Below the pieces are notes generated by a model that worked only from the letters and a program-made list of their open reading frames with translations, was not told the DNA's origin and searched no databases. The position numbers and the translations under genes are program-made. A stretch of 64,000 nucleotides of DNA, from positions 136,688,480 to 136,752,479 of the forward strand of contig OV050032.1 in NCBI GenBank assembly GCA_920105625.2, read 5' to 3'. Positions 31,448 through 42,553 of the stretch are shown piece after piece. Source of the stretch: Clusia tigrina. Lineage: Eukaryota; Arthropoda; Insecta; Diptera; Clusiidae. Every line of letters begins with the position of its first letter. Position 1 is the stretch's first letter.

Positions 31448-33541
31448 GTGGATAGCCAGGGCACTGTGTTGAAATTCTTGGTAGACACAGGTGCGAACAA
31501 AAATTTTATAAACGCATCTCTTTCCCTAAATAGCAAAAGGCTTGCAAAATCCTTTTTTGTAAATTCAGCCGGTGGACGCATTCAAATCAGCGAAGAAGTT
31601 AGCGGTAGATTTTTTGAGCGCGTAGGAAATAATACCTTGTTAAAATTCTACGTACTGCCAGGTGTCGAATCCTTTGATGGCATCATTGGCGATGATACCC
31701 TAAAGGAATTAGAGGCAGTAATAGACCGGAAAGAAAACGTTCTGACCCTTAAACCAAATATAAAAATTCCTCTTCTAGAAAAAGTATCCAAGCAAATTAA
31801 TCAAATTTTAGACAGTAACCTTTCTAAGAATACCCAAGAAAAACTCCGCAAGATAATCGAAGAACATATGGAACTTTTTGACCCAATAAGCAATAAGGAA
31901 ATCGTTAATACTATCGTGAAGGCAGAAATCAGGACAACTACTAAGGAAGCGATTTACACAAAAAGCTATCCCTATCCTGCCTGCATGAGGGAGGAAGTTG
32001 AGAGGCAGATTGAGGAATTGCTTGAGGAAGGCATCATACGTCCATCAAAAAGTCCCTACAATTGCCCAATCTGGGTAGTCCCAAAAAAACCAAAGCCCTC
32101 AGGCGAAAAACAATATAGGATGGTAATAGATTTCAAGCGCTTGAACGCTGTAACCGTCCCTGATACCTACCCGATCCCCGATATAAATTCTACACTTGCA
32201 AGCCTAGGTTCTGCAAAATACTTGACTACGATTGATTTGACTTCCGGATTTCATCAAGTTCCGATGAAGGAGTCTGATATACCGAAAACAGCGTTCTCAA
32301 CAATGAACGGAAAATACGAATTTTTGAGGCTTCCGCTTGGTCTAAAGAGTGCTCCTGCCATTTTCTAACGAATGATAGATGATGTGCTCAAGGAGTGCAT
32401 AGGGAAAATTTGCTATGTATATATTGATGACATAATCGTCTTTGGAAAAAATGAAGAGGATCACCTAAAGAACGTTGGCACAATTTTTGCAACATTGTTG
32501 AGGGCAAACTTAAAAGTCAATCTGGAAAAGACCCAATTCATGAAAACTAGTGTAGAATTTCTTGGATATGTTATCACACCCTATGGTATTAAACCTGACA
32601 CAAAAAAAGTGAGTGCAATTGAAGGTCTAGAACCGCCGGGTACGTTAAAGGATTTAAAGCGTTTCCTGGGAATGACGTCTTACTATCGAAAATTCATTCA
32701 GGACTATGCCAAAGTAGCCAAACCTTTGACTAACTTAACACGTGGAGAAAACGCTCAAGTGAAGGCCAATCAATCGAAGAAAGTGACGATTGAGCTTGAT
32801 TCTGTCGCCTTGAAAGCGTTTGCTGATCTAAAAGAACTCCTTGTTTCCTCTGATATTTTAGCTTCCCCAAATTTCCAGAAACCCTTTAATTTAACCACAG
32901 ATGCATCAGATTTTGCGATAGGTGCCGTGCTGTCCCAAGGTGAGGTTGGCAAGGATAAGCCAATTGCGTACATTTCTCGCTCATTAAGCAAGACGGAGGA
33001 AAATTATGCCACCAATGAGAAGGAAATGTTAGCATTGTGTGGGCATTGGACAACCTACGTTCCTACTTGTATGGTGCAAGAAACATTAATATTTACACTG
33101 ACCTCACGTTCGCGCTCGGAAATCGCAATCACAATGAAAAGTTAAAAAGATGGAAGGCACGTATAGAGGAATACAACCACGAGTTTATTTACACTCCTGG
33201 TAAATCAAACTATGTGGCTGATGCCTTATCAAGGATGAAATGTCGAATGGAAGACCAAGGAGGACTCAAAGTGATGGCTCTTGAGAATGGTGACGACACG
33301 ACTATAGAAACTGCTAGTGAAGGAGCAACTGACACATCAAGAACTATGACAGAGGCTCCACTACTGAAACTGCTAGCGAAATTGAAACTGTTCACAGTGC
33401 CGAACAAGATGCTTCCGACCTTATCATTCACGTTGAAGCACCCCTGAACGTATTTGGGAATCAGATTGTGATCAGGGAAGGACGAGAACTTTTTAGTGTT
33501 GAGAATCCTCACGATGGGTACACCCGCCACTATGTGACTTA
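31448..33541 (+). pseudogene. pol: errantivirus A pol: protease, RT, RNase H
   Basis: Protease LKFLVDTGANKNFINA (about 31475), RT entry GIIRPSKSPYNCPIWVVPKK, TIDLTSGFHQVPM and active site YIDD at 32420-32431, RNase [21 protein letters not shown] and NEKEMLAL, then FIYTPGKSNYVADALSRMK. Lesions: a TAA at 32366-32368, a frame change near 33040, another in 33360-33420, and a TAA at 33539-33541. Otherwise well conserved. Polymerase and template-degrading functions would act in the particle. Confidence 0.88.
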
Positions 33542-33575
33542 AGACAGCATTGTCCGCGAAGCGCTAATAAGAGTA

Positions 33576-34667
33576 TTGAAAGAACGGTTGAACCCAGCGG
33601 TAATTAACGGTATTAAAATTCCCGAAAATAGGCTGCAGCTTCTCCAAGAAGTGTATCTCGAACATTTCCTTTATTATAAGATTAGAATAACTCAGAGATT
33701 AGTAGAGGATGCCGCGAATGAAGAAAGAATTTGCAGAATAATTGAGGAAGAGCACAGGAGAGCCCACAGGAATCCTGTGGAGAATAAAGGAAAAATTTTG
33801 GAACGATACTATTTCCCCAGGATGGCAAGCTTGATAAGACATTTCACGAAAGCTTGCGAAGTGTGCCGGGTAAACAAATATGATAGGCATCCTTTCGTCC
33901 CAAAACTAAAGGATGCTCCTATCCCAAAACATCCTTGCGATATTTTACACATCGATATCTTCGAGATTAGTGGGGAAAAATTTCTCAACTGCATAGTCAA
34001 ATTCTCTAAATTTGCAAAATTCTTCCACATAAAGAATAAGTCCGCTGTACTTTTACGTAAAAAATTTGCAAAAATTATTCACTATTTTACAGTCCCACAG
34101 ATGATAGTTACTGATAAGGAAAGAGGCTTCGTCAGTCCTTTAGTCTCTAATTATGTTAGAGGGTTAGGAATTAGACTTTATCAAACTCCTATTCAACGGA
34201 GCGAAGTGAATGTGCAAGTTGAAAGACTTCACTCCACCGTTATTGAAATATACCGGTGTTTACAGAGAGAGATACCCAACACATCCCCAAAGGAATTGTT
34301 GTACATAGCTCCCGATCGATATAACAATACAATTCATTCCATAACTATGTACAAACCGAGCGATATATTTTTCAATAGGGTACAAAGAATAAATTATCAG
34401 GAGTTAGCAAATTTTCAAAACAAAATTTTTAGCGAAGTGAGGAATCTGATGGAGAAGAGTCAGGAATCACGAAATACCCGATTGAATGAAAAAAGGCAGG
34501 ACCCTAAGATGTATGCACAGGGGGACGTAGTGTATGTGAGGAACAAACAAATTAAGGCAAAACAACGCCCACTTTATAAAAAAGAGGTTGTAGGCAGGGA
34601 TAACAGGGTATCAGTAACCACGAACGATGGGAAAAGGATCCATAAGGCTCAAGTAAAAAATTTGTAA
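33576..34667 (+). CDS. pol: errantivirus A integrase (C-terminal part of pol)
   Basis: An open 363-codon frame. Zinc-binding end: HRRAHRNP-type His pair and CEVCRVNKYDRHPF. Catalytic core: ILHIDIFEISGEKF, MIVTDKERGFVSPL and SEVNVQVERLHSTV supply the D, D and E. The tail QGDVVYVRNKQIKAKQRPLY is the DNA-binding end. It is separated from RNase H by a stop at 33539, so it belongs to the broken polyprotein rather than being an independent gene. Confidence 0.85.
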   Translation: MKERLNPAVINGIKIPENRLQLLQEVYLEHFLYYKIRITQRLVEDAANEERICRIIEEEHRRAHRNPVENKGKILERYYFPRMASLIRHFTKACEVCRVNKYDRHPFVPKLKDAPIPKHPCDILHIDIFEISGEKFLNCIVKFSKFAKFFHIKNKSAVLLRKKFAKIIHYFTVPQMIVTDKERGFVSPLVSNYVRGLGIRLYQTPIQRSEVNVQVERLHSTVIEIYRCLQREIPNTSPKELLYIAPDRYNNTIHSITMYKPSDIFFNRVQRINYQELANFQNKIFSEVRNLMEKSQESRNTRLNEKRQDPKMYAQGDVVYVRNKQIKAKQRPLYKKEVVGRDNRVSVTTNDGKRIHKAQVKNL

Positions 34668-35238
34668 GAGAACGATTTTTTTCAACCCAATTCCACCTTC
34701 CTTCGCGGGCTCGAAGATAAATATAATTAATTCAAAAAACAAAAGAAAAAAGAATTGTTTTATCTAAATATAATATAACAGTAACATTTAAATATAAGAA
34801 AAAAAATTGTTTTAATAATTTGTAAGTTGTAAACTGCAAAAAGAAAATTAAAATTTCCAAATATGGAAGCTATCTCTCTGGAACAAAAGTAGGTTATACA
34901 TATGATATAAAAAAAGAGATCGAATTGTTAAAAGTTAAGAAAATATTAAAAGTTTGTTCTTGAAGATATGCTGTACTTGTAACGCTCTTCTTTCGAGGAA
35001 GCTATCTGCCCTTTCGTGACTTGGATTTTTCCAAAATGAATAAAGTTGTTCGCATAAGTCATGTTTTTCCTGCAATCAAGGACATAGAGCTCCCAGGAAA
35101 GAATACGCGACAATGGCAAATGTTAGTTAAGCGCTGAAGCCACGTTTTTTTTTAGATTATTTTATTTTATATTAAGAGAAAATTGTGAATTTTTACTTGA
35201 AATTTTTGTCAAAATAGATTGCTTATAATTCCCTGCGC
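34668..35238 (+). other. pol-env spacer of errantivirus A
   Basis: About 570 bp of A-rich sequence without an ORF. In gypsy, env is made from a spliced RNA whose acceptor lies in this zone; I cannot pick one with confidence. Confidence 0.4.
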
Positions 35239-36691
35239 TTGCGGGTTCATTGTTTTCAACTACAAATCTCCGCTGGTGGCAATCGAGGAAGTGGATGGAT
35301 AATCAATGGTCACTTCAAGCTCTTACATACCATAGACCTCACTCAATTCGACGAAATTATTTTGGAACTGACGGGTGTAGTGCAACGCGAGCTTGAGGCA
35401 ACTCCGATGAAGACGATCATCGAACTTCATTTCAGCCAGACGAAAATGCGTCTTGCAGGGTACCAAATGGAGAATACCTCGCTCTATAAATTGGATTGGA
35501 TCGGCGTGGAAATGGGTAGCAGGATCCACTGACGCCACTGATTGGGATTGTGTTCTGCGTAACGAAAATCAATTGGTCGACAACAACAATAACCAGCTTT
35601 CCATTAACAGGAAAATATTTAACGCCACGCAAGAAGGTATAAAGAGGGTTAACAACGTGGTTGATTTTGCAAATGACGTTGATAAAAACTTCAATGCGGA
35701 AAAGCTCGAAATTTTGTTGGCTAACAAGGTTCTCGTCCTAAAAGAGCAAATTTCAGAAATAGTCCGAGCTTGTCAGATGGCAAAAACTGGAATCGTGAAC
35801 ACCAATATTTTAGACCAGGCCGAAATCGAGCAGGTTATTTCTGAAGAAGAGGCGTTACCTTATCAAAATCTGGTAGAAGCAATGGAATATGCCAAGCCAT
35901 CTATATATACGAATGGAACTATGCCCGTATACGTGCTCTCGGCGCCAAAGGTGAAGCCGGATAAATATCGACTACTACTGGTTAGGAGCAATTCGTCAGG
36001 AGGCAAACGTGTCGATGTCCTGTACAAAAGATTGCTGATGAATACTGAAGAAACTTATGGTATTACTGGCGATTGCCTCTCTATCAACAACGCGACAATT
36101 TGTGAGGAGAGCCTGATAAAGAAGCTACCCGAAGAAGGATGTTTACCAAGATTGCTGAAAGGTGGCGATGCCAAATGCCGGTTTGAAACAGATAGTGATG
36201 AAGTCGTGGAGATGATGAACGGAAACACAATTTTTCTAACAAACTTCAATGGAACCGTCCGTGGCGGAAAAGAATCAAGACGCCTGGAAGGCTCCTTCCT
36301 CATACAGCTCAACAATGAAACAATGCAAAGTGGCAATAGAACTTTCGTCAGCACGGAGACCAGAAGCCTTCAAGCCTTACCATCGGTGCTGAGCAACATA
36401 ACCAATGAGGGCCGTAAATTAAACCTGGAGTATGTTCATAACCTTAGCCTTGAAAATATCAATCGTCTCAGCAAGCTCGGTGACAAATTCCTTGTTTCAA
36501 CTGCGATAGAAGCTGCAATGTTACTCACCTTAGCCACGGCCTGCTACATAATCTGGAAACGAATAACGGTGAACATTCGAATCCCTGGCATGCATCAAAG
36601 CGCAACAATGAAGCAAGGCGAATCCTCTCCGAAAAAAACCAACGAAGTTCCTGCGGTGACCCATGTCGATCTGCGGGACGCAGACATTTAA
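35239..36691 (+). pseudogene. env: errantivirus A env (envelope-like), frameshifted
   Basis: Two overlapping frames (35239-35532 and 35453-36691) together cover an envelope-like protein related to insect errantiviral and baculovirus-F-type Env. The break lies between about 35453 and 35530. The first piece lacks an ATG and a signal peptide. The second has several N-x-S/T sites, a coiled-coil-like stretch (EIVRACQMAKTG), a transmembrane helix (about 36505-36555, AAMLLTLATACYIIW) and a short basic cytoplasmic tail. I did not find a clear furin-type cleavage site. Non-functional as it stands. Confidence 0.8.
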
Positions 36692-36700
36692 GGGGGGAGG
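36690..36700 (+). promoter_or_regulatory. polypurine tract of errantivirus A
   Basis: AAGGGGGGAGG overlaps the env stop codon and directly precedes the AGTTAAC of the 3' LTR, as expected for plus-strand priming. Confidence 0.85.
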
Positions 36701-36745
36701 AGTTAACACGCCCGTAGCCGCTCCTGTCTTCACACCTGTCCCAAT
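36701..36745 (+). repeat. 3' LTR stub of errantivirus A
   Basis: Matches the first ~42 bases of the 5' LTR with about three differences, then departs completely. CACACCTGT recurs just after the break, hinting at slippage or a recombinant LTR. Confidence 0.75.
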
Positions 36746-37120
<375 letters not shown>

Positions 37121-37129
37121 TAATTTCGG

Positions 37130-37585
37130 GTCGGTGAAAACCATAAATTCCTATCTCTGTGTTAGTTAGTATCTATGTCACAGGGAGAGTCGGTGAAAAC
37201 CATAAATTCCTGGCTCTGTCTAGTTAGTATATAAGTCCCAGGTTGAGTCGGTGAAAACCATAAGCGACAGGTTCTGTCTTAGTTAGTATATAAGTCCCAG
37301 GGAGAGTCGATGATAACCATAAACTCCTGGCTCTGTCCAGTTATTATATAAGCACCAGGGAGAGTCGGTGAAAACCATAAACAGATGGCTCTTTCTTACT
37401 TAGTATATAAGTCCCAGAGAGAGTCGGTGAAAACCATAAGCGCCTGGTTCTGTCTTATTTAGTATATAAGTCCCAGGGAGAGTCGGTGATAATCATAAAC
37501 TCCTGGCTCTGTCCAGTTATTATATAAGTCCCCGGAGAGTCGGTGAAAACCATAAACTCCTGGCTATGTCTTAGTTAATATATAA
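37130..37585 (+). repeat. 58-59 bp minisatellite, eight copies
   Basis: Units begin GTCGGTGAAAACCATAA at 37130, 37189, 37247, 37306, 37364, 37423, 37482 and 37539. Each then carries CTGGCTCTGTCTTAGTTAGTATATAAGTCCCAGGGAGA-like sequence (variable). Spacing alternates 58 and 59. It ends exactly where a 412-like LTR begins. A single related unit in reverse orientation lies at about 48885-48918. Confidence 0.92.
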
Positions 37586-37636
37586 TGTAGTGGATCTCAC
37601 CATTCACTAATACCGCTCTAATCAGTATCTGAAAGC
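37586..37636 (+). repeat. 5' LTR stub of the 412-like element
   Basis: TGTAGTGGATCTCACCATTC and on to ATCAGTATCT matches the start of the 3' LTR at 43425, then the sequence jumps into internal DNA, so most of the LTR was deleted. Confidence 0.8.
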
Positions 37637-37689
37637 AGCGAAATCAGTTTTCGATCTGAACGAAATAGTCACCCGAAAGTAAATTACTA

Positions 37690-38095
37690 TGGAGTTGATG
37701 TCACTCATCATAATAGAAAACAGCGAACAATTTAAAGAAAACCCCTTATAGAGTATATTCCACTCAGCATTTAGATTATTTAATCAAAGAAGTCGAAATA
37801 CGTTCAAATGAGTTTCAAACAGAAATTAGTAAGATAGACCTTTCCCTTCAAGAACTCTACATCGAAAAATTTAAAAAAGCAACAGACTACATCTACCTAA
37901 CGAAAAGTTCAAACATAACTACAAATACTTCCAATTCAGTAACAATGTCTACATTTAATATAATTGAAAGCTTGCAATTGATACCTATTTTCACAGGCAA
38001 AGTTGAGGACGTTTCCATCTTCACAAGCACTGTTGCCGAGATAGCGGGGAGAGTACCAGAAGATTCCGCCAAAAAAAATTTTTAATCTGGTATTC
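37690..38095 (+). pseudogene. 412-like Gag remnant
   Basis: Translations in broken frames give EIRSNEFQTEISKIDLS and TFNIIESLQLIPIFTGK, resembling the coiled N-terminal part and the start of the capsid in 412/mdg1 Gag proteins. It breaks off near 38085 and the sequence resumes in the protease-RT spacer, so the rest of gag and the protease core are deleted. Confidence 0.45.
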
Positions 38096-39805
38096 ACATC
38101 AAAGTATTCGGCATCACTATTCCTCCAAGATGTGAAATGATACACCCTAAAAGCGCAGAAATAAATGAGAATATGCTAGTAAGCAACGAAGTAATACAAA
38201 AAGGAGTATTCCTTAGCAATACTTTGTTACCAGCACACGGCATCAAACATGTACGCATACTAAATACAACAACCAGTACAGTACATTTAAGTAACGTAAA
38301 ATTGAATGCAAACCCGTAAGGAATTACTAAATAGTCAATAGAGTACGAGCAAACCAAGAAGATAGATGGAATCAACTACGACCACTCCTAAACGTCGACA
38401 CGCAAGACGTAGAAACGAAATCTGCCATAGAAAACCTGTGTAAAGAATATGAGGATATTTTCTACCTCAAAGATGACGTTCTTACAGTCAATAACTTCTA
38501 TAAGAAACACTTGGAGTTAACAGATGAAACTCCAGTATACATAAAAGATTATCATCTACCCCACTCCCAGATAGAAAACATAGATACCCAAGTTAGGGAT
38601 TTGCTGAACCCAAACATCATTGAGCACTCAACTAGTCCCTACAACTTACCATTATTGATCGTACCTAAGAAAAGCTTGGACGACACCAAACAATGGAGAC
38701 TTGTTGTAGACTACAGGCAGTTGAACAAGAAGCTCGTTGATGATAAGGTCCCGATAACTTGGCTGGAAGACGTTCTAGATAGAATAGGTCGATCAAAATA
38801 TTTCTCTACATTAGACATGACAGTTCATTTCATCAAATTCCACTCAAAGAACATTCTAAAGATCTGACGGCATTCTCCACGAACAATGGCTATTATCATT
38901 TCAAACGTCAACCTTTCGGTCTAAAAATTTCCTCCAATAGTTTTCAGCGCATGCTAACAATAGCCATGTCAGGTCTAGAGGACAATGCATTTCTTTATGT
39001 CGATGATATAATCATTTTTGGCAAATCAGTCCGTCATCATAACAACAACTTAGCAAACATTTTCGAAAGACGAAGACACTACAATTTAAAATTGAATCCA
39101 AAAAAGTGTAACTTCTTGAAATCTGAGGTAATTTTTCTGGTTCACCTCATCACCCCGAATGGAGCGACATTTGATCCATAAAAATGTATCGTAGTCGAAA
39201 AATATCCGAAACAAAACAAACAAAGAAGAACTCGTAGCTTTCTGTAATTACTACAGACGTTTAATAAAAAATTTTGCAGAAATTGCTAAGCCATTAAACA
39301 GTTTACAAAAGAAAAACATAGATTACGTTTGGGACAATGATTGCGAAACAGCATTCCAAAAACTAAAAGAAACCATAATTCAACCCCCGATTTTGCAATA
39401 CCCTGATTTCACTAAACAATTCATCTTAACCACCGACGCATCAAATTATGCGTTAGGCGCAATTTTATCCCAAGGCGAAGTAGGAACAAACCATATAGCA
39501 TATGCTAGTTGATCGCTTAATAAGCACGTAGTGCACAAACCAGTTATAGAAACAGAACTGCTAGCCATACACTGGGCTATAAACCACTTCCGCCCATAAC
39601 TTTTTGGAAACAAATTCACCGTAGTAACTGATCATAGACTCCTAGTATCGCTATTCACACACAGTAACCCTTTTTTGAAAATGACTCGCATACGATTAGA
39701 TCTAATGGAATACGATTTTGACATTATATATAAACAAGGAAAAATTAACACAAATGCGGATGCATTATCAAGAATTGAAATAAACTCTGATACTTTGGAA
39801 CAATA
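38095..39805 (+). pseudogene. 412-like pol: pre-RT spacer, RT, RNase H
   Basis: The spacer PPRCEMIHPKSAE (38128) leads to a GVFLSNTLL/RILNTTTST block, then RT: IIEHSTSPYNLPLLIVPKK, WRLVVDYRQLNKK, active site YVDD at 38996-39007, HYNLKLNPKKCNFLKSEV. RNase H pieces include TTDASNYALGAILSQGE (about 39430) and INTNADALSRIE at 39750-39778. Frame changes fall near 38820 and 39200, with stops at 39179, 39510 and 39597. It copies element RNA when intact. Confidence 0.85.
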
Positions 39806-40176
39806 ATGATCGTAGCACGCAGTATGAGTAAAAAAGATAGAATCAGTACCGAGAGAAGCATGCCTCTCCGAATGTGGAATTACACATCTATATCTGACGT
39901 CAGAAAACTAAAACAAATAAAGTGTACACATATAAAAGGGGAAGAGCTCAAGAATAAAATAAAAATTGATAAAAATTATGATAAAAGTTTGCCCAAAATA
40001 TACATTGAAAACAAATACGTTCTTGTAGAGCTTAGCGACAATTCTAACATAGTCTTTGGGACGGTTGTGAAGAAACTAGCTCAGACAATATCCAGCCCTG
40101 GCATCGATAAAGTAGCATTATCAAAAGATGATCTATTATTCGATTATATGCAAGAACATGATCTAAAGGCTTTATA
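39806..40176 (+). pseudogene. 412-like pol linker before integrase
   Basis: An open frame (123 codons) continuing downstream of RNase H with no known motif. It is interrupted by the TA target site of the DD41D mariner at 40175-40176 and picks up again at 41454 (KNIAKGRQTPAIILFIPP) until the second mariner at 41639. Confidence 0.55.
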
Positions 40177-41453
40177 AAGGGTTTTTCAAAAGAAACACTA
40201 CAAAAGTAAATCGATAGTGACAGCAAACGACGCCATATTTTTTCCCGCTCTTTTGACATTTCTCTTCAGTAATGTTTGCCATCTTATCATGCAAAGATAT
40301 ACGAGCCAACAACGAGTCGAAATTATTAAAATTTACTACCGAAATTCGGAGTCAGTCGCCTCAACTTTAAGAGCGCTACGTCCAATTTATGGTAGTCCTA
40401 ATTGTCCTAGCAGATCAACAATTGAGCGTCTAGTGGAAAAATTTGAATCCACAGGCACAGTACAAAATGTTCCCGTGCCAGTGAGACAAAGAAGTTCCCG
40501 TACTGTCGAGAATATTGCTGCCGCTGAGGCTTCAGTGCAAGAAAGCCCAAATGTGTCTCTCACACGTCGTTCTCAAGCGTTGGGCATCTCTGTGACGTCG
40601 TTGTGGCGAAATTTGCGAAAAGATATTGGCCTACATCCTTACAAGATCAAATTGACGCAAGAACTGAAGCCGCTTGACCACCATAAGCGTCCTATGTTCG
40701 TGAATTGGTTCGGATTTTCATCGGAAAATCATCTTAAGCGATGAGGCTCATTTCTGGCTGAATGGCTTCGTCAATATGCAAAATATGCATTATTGATTAG
40801 ACAGCAGTCCACACGTACTCCATGAGTCATCATTGCATCCCGAAAAAATTACGCTTTGGTGCGGTTTATGGGCCGGCGGCGTCATTGGGCCGTACTTCTT
40901 CAATGATGATCACGACCGGCACATTACTGTGAATGCGAATCGCTACCGTTCAATGATAACCGAATATTTTTGGCCCCAATTGGATAATATGGACTTGGAG
41001 GACATGTGGTTCCAACAGGACGGCGCCACAAGCCACACAGCGAATGCCACAATCAATTTACTGTAAACCAAGTTTGGTGAACGTGTTATCTCACGAAATG
41101 GCCCAGTCGATTGGCCGAATCTGTCGTGCGATTTGACGCCGTTAGATTATTTCCTGTGGGGCTACGTCAAGTCTATGGTCTATGCCAACAGGCCAGCGAC
41201 GATTGGTGAACTTCGTATGAATATCGAACCCGATTTATACTTGAACGCCGATTTATGCTTGAAAACCGTTGAAAATTGGGTTCAGCGTCTGGACTTCTGC
41301 AAGCGTGCCCGTGGTGGCTATGCAAAAGAAATCGAGTTCCATACATAATGGCATCGAACGTACTTTCACAGGAATAAAGAATTTCATTGATATCTAAAAC
41401 CGGTTTTTTTTTATTTAAAAAAACTTTTTTAGCGCTCTTATTGAAAAACCCGA
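40177..41453 (+). mobile_element. mariner-like element, DD41D (rosa-type)
   Basis: Inverted ends: left AAGGGTTTTTCAAAAGAAAC and right (reverse complement) TCGGGTTTTTCAATAAGAGC, bounded by TA on both sides (40175-40176, 41454-41455). 1277 bp. The transposase inside has 41 residues between the second and third catalytic Asp, the spacing described for the rosa group from Ceratitis rosa and other tephritids. Confidence 0.85.
40289..41348 (+). pseudogene. DD41D mariner transposase, inactive
   Basis: The likely start is MQRYTSQQRVEIIKIYY at 40289. Paired helix-turn-helix region: SVASTLRALRPIYG, RSTIERLVEKFESTG, then RRSQALGISVTSLWRNLRKD. First Asp in LSDEAHFWLNG (Asp codon 40740), after a frame change just before. 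Second Asp in WFQQDGATSHTA (about 41020). Third Asp in LTPLDYFLWGYVKS (about 41147). Lesions: frameshift near 40730, TGA at 40794-40796, TAA at 41064-41066. About 350 residues in all, normal for mariner. Confidence 0.88.
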
Positions 41454-41638
41454 TATAAAGAAATACATGTGAAAAATATAGCTAAAGGACGGCAAACTCC
41501 TGCTATTATATTATTTATACCCCCAAAGGAAATTGAAGCAAGAAGCGAAAATGAAAACTCATACACGATCATCACTGCACACAATCTGCTGGCCACTCAG
41601 GAGTTAAAAAAACATTATTGACACTAAAACAACTATAT

Positions 41639-42532
41639 ACGAGGTTTGTTCAAAAAGTATAGCGAATTTTCTTTTTGTGGCGTTATGTTGGTACTCATGT
41701 CCCTCACTTATGTTGACTTTCTCATCCATTTTGAATGTTCAGTCAGTTTTTGACAGCTATTGTGCGTGGACGTGTTTTAGCTTGTCTTCGATTTTTGTCT
41801 ATCTCCTCAATCGTGACGTAGCGTCCTCCTTTCATGGGTCTTTTCAGTTTCGGGAACCAGAAAAAGTCAAAGGGGGCCAGGTCTGGGGAATACGGAGGCT
41901 GCGGCATTATTGCAGTGTTGTTTTTGGCCAAAAATTCGCGCACAAGTAATGATGTGTGAGCAGGGGCATTATCATAATGTAAAAGCCAATTTTTGTTCTT
42001 CCACAAATCCGGGCGTTTCTGGCGGATTACTTCTCGCAAATTGCGCATTACTTGAAGATAATATTCCTTATTGACCGTTGTACCGTGCGGAAAGAATTCA
42101 TAATGCACCACGCCCCTGCAATCAAAGAAAACTCTCAGCAAAACCTTCACATTCGACCGAACTTGGCGTGCTTTTTTCGGTCTTTGCTCATGCGGCAGCT
42201 TCCATTGGGATGATTGAGCTATGGTTTCTACGTCATAACCATAGACCCAACAGTCAACATTCGGAATACTTCCGCGCACTTTATGTTGTTTTTCACACAA
42301 AATGTGATACAAATTCTTTGATCCATTTTTCGGGATAGACAAAAATCGAAGACAAGCTAAAACACGTCTACGCACAATAGCTGTCAAAAACTGACTGAAC
42401 ATTCAAAATGGTTGAGATAGTCAACATAAGTGAGGGACATGAGTACCAACATAACGCCACGAAAATATCGAGAGTCGAACATCCGTAGCCCGCGAAAATT
42501 GAAAATTCGCGATACTTTCGAACATTCCTCGT
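41639..42532 (-). mobile_element. mariner (DD34D) remnant with long inverted arms
   Basis: The ends are inverted: CGAGGTTTGTTCAAAAAGTA on the left against CGAGGAATGTTCGAAAGTAT on the right (reverse complement). The similarity continues far inward: about 41674-41808 is the reverse complement of about 42330-42465, far longer than normal mariner ends. The interior carries a partial transposase. About 890 bp. One flank keeps TA, the other is altered. Confidence 0.8.
41743..42402 (-). pseudogene. DD34D mariner transposase fragment
   Basis: After a fold-back lead, WVYGYDVETIAQSSQWKLP holds the first Asp, then PKKARQVRSNVKVLLRVFFD, VHYEFFPHGTTVNKEYYL, WLLHYDNAPAHTSLLV with the second Asp, and PYSPDLAPFDFFWFPKLKRP with the third, 34 residues apart. 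The N-terminal DNA-binding half is missing and the last residues are read from the inverted arm. All three Asp are present, but the protein cannot bind ends. Confidence 0.85.
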
Positions 42533-42553
42533 TAATGGAAAAACAAGGCAAAA

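Larger units (their letters stand above)
28661..36745 (+). mobile_element. errantivirus-like (gypsy/yoyo-type) element A, near complete
   Basis: Order: 5' LTR (28661-29036), primer site (29037-29052), 1.2 kb leader, gag, pol in another frame, env, polypurine tract (36690-36700) and the start of a 3' LTR (36701). This is an insect endogenous retrovirus of the gypsy genus, whose members can carry an envelope gene. LTRs start AGTTAAC, as in gypsy. Pol and env have a handful of lesions. The 3' LTR matches the 5' one over only about 42 bp, so the right end is truncated or rearranged. Confidence 0.85.

Noticed and set aside
37130..37585. CRISPR-like array from evenly spaced repeats
   Set aside because: Whole units repeat with no unique spacers, there are no cas genes, and the setting is a eukaryotic TE region. 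It is a minisatellite.
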